Assembly (NCBI GenBank): GCA_937916485.1
Contig: CALFSV010000245.1
Span: 1 to 9,919, forward strand
Source: an uncultured Paracoccaceae bacterium
GTDB taxonomy: Bacteria; Pseudomonadota; Alphaproteobacteria; Rhodobacterales; Rhodobacteraceae
Direction: 5' to 3'
Length of the DNA: 9,919 bases
Shown here: piece after piece, positions 6,578 to 9,919 of the stretch
Position numbering within the stretch: position 1 is the first letter of the stretch
Layout of the letters: every line of letters begins with the position of its first letter
Position numbers and translations under genes: made by a program
Notes under the pieces: model-generated
Database searches by the model: none
What the model was told of the DNA's origin: nothing
What the model saw: the letters and a program-made list of their open reading frames with translations, nothing else

Positions 6578-7612
6578 ATGAAGATGTTTAAAGTAACGAT
6601 GCTGTCAACGGCTGTAGCTTTTGCCGCGTTGCCAAGCGTAAGTTTCGCGCAGGACACCGTAATCAGCGTAATCAAACCAACCCCTCGCTCTGCGGTGTTT
6701 TTCCCGCTCGTTGTTGGCGAAGCGCTTGGGTATTTCGAAGACGAAGGTATCACGGTCAACCTGTTGCCTTCTGACACATCAATTCCGTATGTGGCATTCA
6801 TTCAAAACGGTCAGGCTGATCTGGCAATGCTGGACCCGAACGAGACGATCAATGCGATCAATGCAGGGGCCAACATCAATACTGTATACGAGGTGATGCA
6901 GAACGCACCTGAAGGCATCGCAGTTCTGGCTGGCGGCGAATATACATCGATGGATGACCTTGTCGGGACAACTGTGGGTCTAGTGTCAGACCGTGACCGC
7001 GCGTTCTTGCAGGCGGCTCTCGATATCGCGGGCCACTCGATTGACGATGTTCAAACCGTTGTTCTGGGCGAAAGTGGCCCAACGCTGGCCGCAGCTATCC
7101 GTGACGGCAACGTCTCTGCGATTTCGGGGTCTGTCTTTGACTGGGCGGCCCTTGTCGCCAACGGGATCGAGATTGATACCGTAACGCCTGAAGAACTGCT
7201 CGCCAGTCCTGCTAATACTTTGGCGATGAACGCTGACATGATCGAAGAAAAGCGTGAGGCCATGGAAGGGTTCTTCCGCGCATGGTCCAAAGGAATGCAC
7301 GTTGGTGCAACCAATCCTGATGCAGTTGAGGCGATGCTGCGTGCGGCAGTTCCCGAAGAATGGGAAGTCGAGGCCGCTGGTATGGGTCTGTTCCAAGGCG
7401 TTCTGCCAATGAACATTTCCACCACCGAGCGGATGGGTGATTTGCAGGCGGACGTTTGGACATCTGTTCAGCCACGCATGCTGTCATCGGGTGCAATTAA
7501 AAATGTAGTCGACGTTTCGACCTTCCTCAATGACACATACATCGATGCGGCCAACGACTTTGACAAAGCACAGGTCGAAGCTGCCGCAGCTGCTTGGCTC
7601 GAAGCCAACTAA
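6578..7612 (+). CDS. Periplasmic substrate-binding protein of the ABC importer (NMT1/THI5-like)
   Basis: Predicted 344-residue secreted binding protein that captures the substrate in the periplasm and hands it to the two permeases. A clear Sec signal peptide occupies residues 1-24 (MKMFKVTMLSTAVAFAALPS, then VSFA), with likely cleavage between A24 and Q25. The mature protein has the NMT1/THI5-type pattern: a ligand-facing first lobe (KPTPRSAVFFPLVVGEALGY, FEDEGITVNLL), then GQADLAMLD and DLVGTTVGLVSD. It is not a lipoprotein, and the mature chain is rich in acidic residues, as in many marine or halotolerant bacteria. It has the strongest ribosome binding site in the window (AGGAGG, 6565-6570, seven bases from ATG), which fits the high expression binding proteins need. 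Family members bind taurine, nitrate, thiamine precursors or aromatic acids; the ligand here cannot be read from sequence. Confidence 0.94.
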   Translation: MKMFKVTMLSTAVAFAALPSVSFAQDTVISVIKPTPRSAVFFPLVVGEALGYFEDEGITVNLLPSDTSIPYVAFIQNGQADLAMLDPNETINAINAGANINTVYEVMQNAPEGIAVLAGGEYTSMDDLVGTTVGLVSDRDRAFLQAALDIAGHSIDDVQTVVLGESGPTLAAAIRDGNVSAISGSVFDWAALVANGIEIDTVTPEELLASPANTLAMNADMIEEKREAMEGFFRAWSKGMHVGATNPDAVEAMLRAAVPEEWEVEAAGMGLFQGVLPMNISTTERMGDLQADVWTSVQPRMLSSGAIKNVVDVSTFLNDTYIDAANDFDKAQVEAAAAAWLEAN

Positions 7613-7619
7613 ACAAAGA

Positions 7620-7655
7620 TTGTTGCGCCGGGCGTTGGCATCCGGCGCAACAAAC
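7620..7655 (+). terminator. Perfect 13-bp-stem hairpin after the binding-protein gene
   Basis: The arms TTTGTTGCGCCGG (7620-7632) and CCGGCGCAACAAA (7643-7655) are exact inverted repeats around a 10-base loop (GCGTTGGCAT). It starts eight bases after the binding-protein stop. There is no T-run after it, so it is not a classical intrinsic terminator. It more likely protects the upstream mRNA 3' end or partly attenuates transcription into the amidohydrolase gene, as intercistronic hairpins downstream of binding-protein genes are known to do. The hairpin itself is certain; its role is inference. Confidence 0.7.
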
Positions 7656-7690
7656 GTCGCCTATTACGCACAAATCATAGGATTCGCATC

Positions 7691-8785
7691 ATGACACACA
7701 GCACCATCGACACGCCCACCCTAGGCGATGAAATCAACCGCTACGGCCCAACTTCGGCGCGCCCTCTGCCACCTGCGATAGGCAAGTTGTCTACGACCAC
7801 AGTAGACAGCCACGCCCATGTGCTGATCCCGGAAGCGGCAAAGTACATGGTGCCGCACGTCGATCCAAAACGGATCGCAATGATCAAACACGCCAACGAA
7901 GAAACCAACATGGTCAACGCCAAGCAGGAGGCCGACCGTGGCCCCGTCGCGATGCAAGATCGTGATGATCGCCTGCGCGTTCTTGATGCACAAAACATTG
8001 ATATTCAAATTGTCGCCCCACCCCCACCCCAATGCTATTACCAATCCCCGATTGAACATGCGGCGATCGCGTCACGCATGGTCAATGACGGCTTGGCAGA
8101 ATGGGTATCAGGCGATCCTGATCGGTTCGCTGGTCTTGGGACTGTGCCGCTTCAAGATCCCGAAGAATCCGCGACCGAACTGGAACGCGCGATGGGCCTT
8201 GGCCTCAAAGGGGTGATGTTACTGACCAACATGGACGGCGAAGAGATCAGTGCCGACAAGTTCCGCCCCTTCTGGAAAAAGGCTGAAGAACTTGGCGCGG
8301 TTGTGATGATTCACCCCAACGGCTTTACCGAAGGTAAGCGTTACTCTGAATACTATTTCCAGAATGTCATTGGAAATCCGCTCGAAACGACAACAGCGCT
8401 GCACTACATCATCTTCAACGGCCTGTTGCGCGATCTGCCTGACCTTAAGATTTTTGCAGTGCATGGGGGTGGGTATTTGCCCAGCTACTCCGGCCGGATC
8501 GATCACGCATGGGGCGCACGACGCGACTGTGAGGCAAACCTGCCCGAGCCGCCAACAAATTACCTAAAGAAGGTTTACTTCGACAATGTAGTCTTTTCTA
8601 ATCACCAGCTAGAATATCTGGTCGCCCAATATGGGTCCGACAAGATCATCATGGGCAGCGACTATCCGTTTGACATGGCAGACTACGATCCCGTTGGCCA
8701 CATCGCAGGGTCCAATCTGTCAGACGCAGACAAGGCCAATGTTGCAGGGTTGACGGCGCTGAAGCTGTTCGGACTCAAACGGTAA
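7691..8785 (+). CDS. Metal-dependent amidohydrolase, ACMSD-like (amidohydrolase_2 family)
   Basis: Predicted 364-residue cytosolic enzyme of the amidohydrolase_2 group, which includes aminocarboxymuconate-semialdehyde decarboxylase, gamma-resorcylate and 5-carboxyvanillate decarboxylases, and 4-oxalomesaconate hydratase. The metal site is complete: H41 and H43 (DSHAH), H208 (IHPNGF) and D324 (GSDYPFDM), with the catalytic histidine candidate H258 in AVHGGGYLP. Flanking family segments DRFAGLGTVPLQ, GNPLETTTAL and SGRIDHAW are also present. About 35 residues precede the HxH motif, which in ACMSD itself is nearly at the N-terminus. AGGA (7679-7682) is the ribosome binding site for ATG 7691. Probably non-hydrolytic decarboxylation, or hydration, of an unsaturated or aromatic acid brought in by the importer. 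The reaction type is inferred from family; the substrate is open. Confidence 0.9.
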   Translation: MTHSTIDTPTLGDEINRYGPTSARPLPPAIGKLSTTTVDSHAHVLIPEAAKYMVPHVDPKRIAMIKHANEETNMVNAKQEADRGPVAMQDRDDRLRVLDAQNIDIQIVAPPPPQCYYQSPIEHAAIASRMVNDGLAEWVSGDPDRFAGLGTVPLQDPEESATELERAMGLGLKGVMLLTNMDGEEISADKFRPFWKKAEELGAVVMIHPNGFTEGKRYSEYYFQNVIGNPLETTTALHYIIFNGLLRDLPDLKIFAVHGGGYLPSYSGRIDHAWGARRDCEANLPEPPTNYLKKVYFDNVVFSNHQLEYLVAQYGSDKIIMGSDYPFDMADYDPVGHIAGSNLSDADKANVAGLTALKLFGLKR

Positions 8786-8800
8786 AATGGGGGGCGGCAT

Positions 8801-9670
8801 ATGAAAGTTGGCATAATCGGCCTTGGTATCATGGGCAGTGCGTACGCGGCCAACCTGCTGAAGGCGGGGCTCGATGTTCTCGGGGTCGATCCTGCGATAG
8901 AGGGGCGCACCCAACTTGAAGCGGCGGGCGGCACGACGTACGAGGTGGTCGGACCTTGGGTTGCCGAGTGTGATCTCATCATTATCTCCGTCGCCTCGCC
9001 CAAGGTACTATCGTCCGTATGCTGGCACCTGATGAAGTATCTAAAGCCAGGTCAGGTCGTGATGGAAACCGGAACGTTTGCGATGGCCGACAAACTTGCA
9101 GCGCGCGAGGCCATTGAAGTGGGTGGTGCAATCCTGCTTGATGCACCAGTGAGTGGGACTGGTATTCAGGCCGCAATGGCTGATCTAGTGATCATGGCCT
9201 CTGGTCCGACAGATGCGATAGACCATGCAAGGCCGTTTATGGCCTACCTATGCCACACGATCATAGACGCGGGTGCCTTTGGGGCTGGCACAAAATTGAA
9301 GTTCATCGCCAACCACGCTGTCGCATTGCACAATTGCGCAGCAGCCGAGACGTTGCATTATGCAGATTCGCTCGGGCTTGATCGTGACGTCGTTTATTCG
9401 CTTCTTTCCAAGGGTGCGGGTCAATCCAAAATGCTTGATTTGCGAATGCCTCTGATGATGTCGGGCAATTACACACCAGCAACGGCCCATATGGCTATGT
9501 TTGAAAAAGACCTTGCCATCATCGGAGCCGATATTCGCGCTCAAGAGATCAGCACGCCAATGTTTGATGCAGTTTCAGATCTATATGAAAAAAGCTATTC
9601 GCTTGTGCCGATGGATTATGACACCGCCGCAATCTTTGAGGTCTATCGAAACACCAACGGCGAAACGTGA
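8801..9670 (+). CDS. NAD-dependent beta-hydroxyacid dehydrogenase (HIBADH family), second copy
   Basis: Predicted 289-residue oxidoreductase of the same family as the gene at 1348 but quite different in sequence. It has GLGIMG (7-12), an aspartate after beta-2 (GVDP, D30) that argues for NAD over NADP, the substrate loop DAPVSGTG (114-121), and the catalytic K-x3-N motif as K167 and N171. In HIBADH this motif usually reads K-x-x-N-N; here the first asparagine is alanine (KFIAN). The run GGGGGG (8789-8794) six bases from ATG 8801 is the ribosome binding site, and the gap to the amidohydrolase is only 15 bases, so both enzymes likely share one mRNA and pathway. It may oxidise a hydroxyacid produced downstream of the amidohydrolase step. 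The exact substrate is unknown. Confidence 0.9.
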   Translation: MKVGIIGLGIMGSAYAANLLKAGLDVLGVDPAIEGRTQLEAAGGTTYEVVGPWVAECDLIIISVASPKVLSSVCWHLMKYLKPGQVVMETGTFAMADKLAAREAIEVGGAILLDAPVSGTGIQAAMADLVIMASGPTDAIDHARPFMAYLCHTIIDAGAFGAGTKLKFIANHAVALHNCAAAETLHYADSLGLDRDVVYSLLSKGAGQSKMLDLRMPLMMSGNYTPATAHMAMFEKDLAIIGADIRAQEISTPMFDAVSDLYEKSYSLVPMDYDTAAIFEVYRNTNGET

Positions 9671-9919
9671 CCGCGCCTTGAGCGGCGACCTACCAAGGAT
9701 AAGCATCGCGCAGGGCTTTGCGGCCACGATTGCCCTCATCTCCCTTGTATGTATCCTTACGACGTCCAACGCGTCTTTACAGGTTCTCGCAATTTCAATC
9801 TCTGGCATTTCTGCTTTTGCCACGCGCAGCCTTCCCGAAGCGACAATAGCGTTGGTTATTTTTTTGGCATTCCTTGCAATCGGAGCCGCCCCACAAGACG
9901 TGATCTTCTCAGGATTTGC
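9618..9919 (+). CDS. SLC13/DASS-type anion permease, N-terminal part (cut by window edge)
   Basis: The first roughly 100 residues of a membrane protein that continues beyond the window. After a cytosolic N-terminus come a hydrophobic helix (about 33-49, QGFAATIALISLVCILT) and a long hydrophobic segment with SLPEATIALVIFL and APQDVIFSGF (to residue 100). The LPE...AL...GAAP-DVIFSGF pattern is characteristic of divalent-anion:sodium symporters that carry di- and tricarboxylates or sulfate. The start is uncertain. ATG 9618 is the only in-frame ATG and overlaps the dehydrogenase by 53 bases; TTG 9678 gives a shorter form without overlap; GTG 9667 (GTGA overlap) is out of frame and would need one inserted base. 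None has a good ribosome binding site. The gene probably adds a second uptake route for the cluster. Confidence 0.65.
   Translation, partial: MTPPQSLRSIETPTAKRDRALSGDLPRISIAQGFAATIALISLVCILTTSNASLQVLAISISGISAFATRSLPEATIALVIFLAFLAIGAAPQDVIFSGF

Noticed and set aside
2226..8785. Assignment of the cluster to the phthalate or protocatechuate 4,5-cleavage pathway
   Set aside because: Gfo/Idh/MocA dehydrogenases, amidohydrolase_2 enzymes and NitT/TauT-like importers occur in those pathways, but no dioxygenase is present and the Gfo protein does not resemble LigC closely (it has the EKP motif where LigC, as I recall it, differs).

Overview
The window looks like part of a Rhodobacterales-type (marine alphaproteobacterial) chromosome or accessory replicon. 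The evidence is the moderate-to-high GC codon use, the protein sequence style (for example an acidic periplasmic binding protein) and the mix of a NitT/TauT-type ABC importer with FCD-GntR and LysR regulators. This placement is an inference from gene content and not a database match.

Layout. The left edge (1 to about 168) is the end of an IS6-family insertion sequence, with the first 37 codons of its transposase on the minus strand. A short A+T-rich regulatory stretch follows. From there every recognisable gene is on the plus strand: a LysR regulator (319-1290), a beta-hydroxyacid dehydrogenase of the 3-hydroxyisobutyrate dehydrogenase (HIBADH) family (1348-2229), a Gfo/Idh/MocA oxidoreductase (2226-3218), an FCD-type GntR regulator (3323-3976), a complete ABC importer with ATPase, two different permeases and a secreted binding protein (4042-7612), an ACMSD-like amidohydrolase (7691-8785), a second HIBADH-family dehydrogenase (8801-9670), and the 5' end of an SLC13/DASS-type anion permease that runs off the window (from about 9618).

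How it fits together. The genes look like a catabolic cluster for a small organic acid. The ABC importer (and probably the SLC13 permease) brings in an anionic substrate. The amidohydrolase is of a family that mostly decarboxylates or hydrates unsaturated or aromatic acids. Three NAD(P)-dependent dehydrogenases then act on hydroxy-acid or polyol-like intermediates. Start/stop overlaps (ATGA at 2226 and 5684, TAATG at 4825) and short gaps point to two translationally coupled blocks: LysR-HIBADH-Gfo, and GntR-ABC-amidohydrolase-HIBADH-permease. The substrate cannot be named from sequence alone.

Non-coding signals include a perfect 13-bp-stem hairpin just after the binding-protein gene, a candidate LysR-type box (ATC-N9-GAT) ahead of the LysR gene, and small palindromes on both sides of the GntR gene that could be its operators. 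No tRNA, rRNA, CRISPR array or replication origin was seen.
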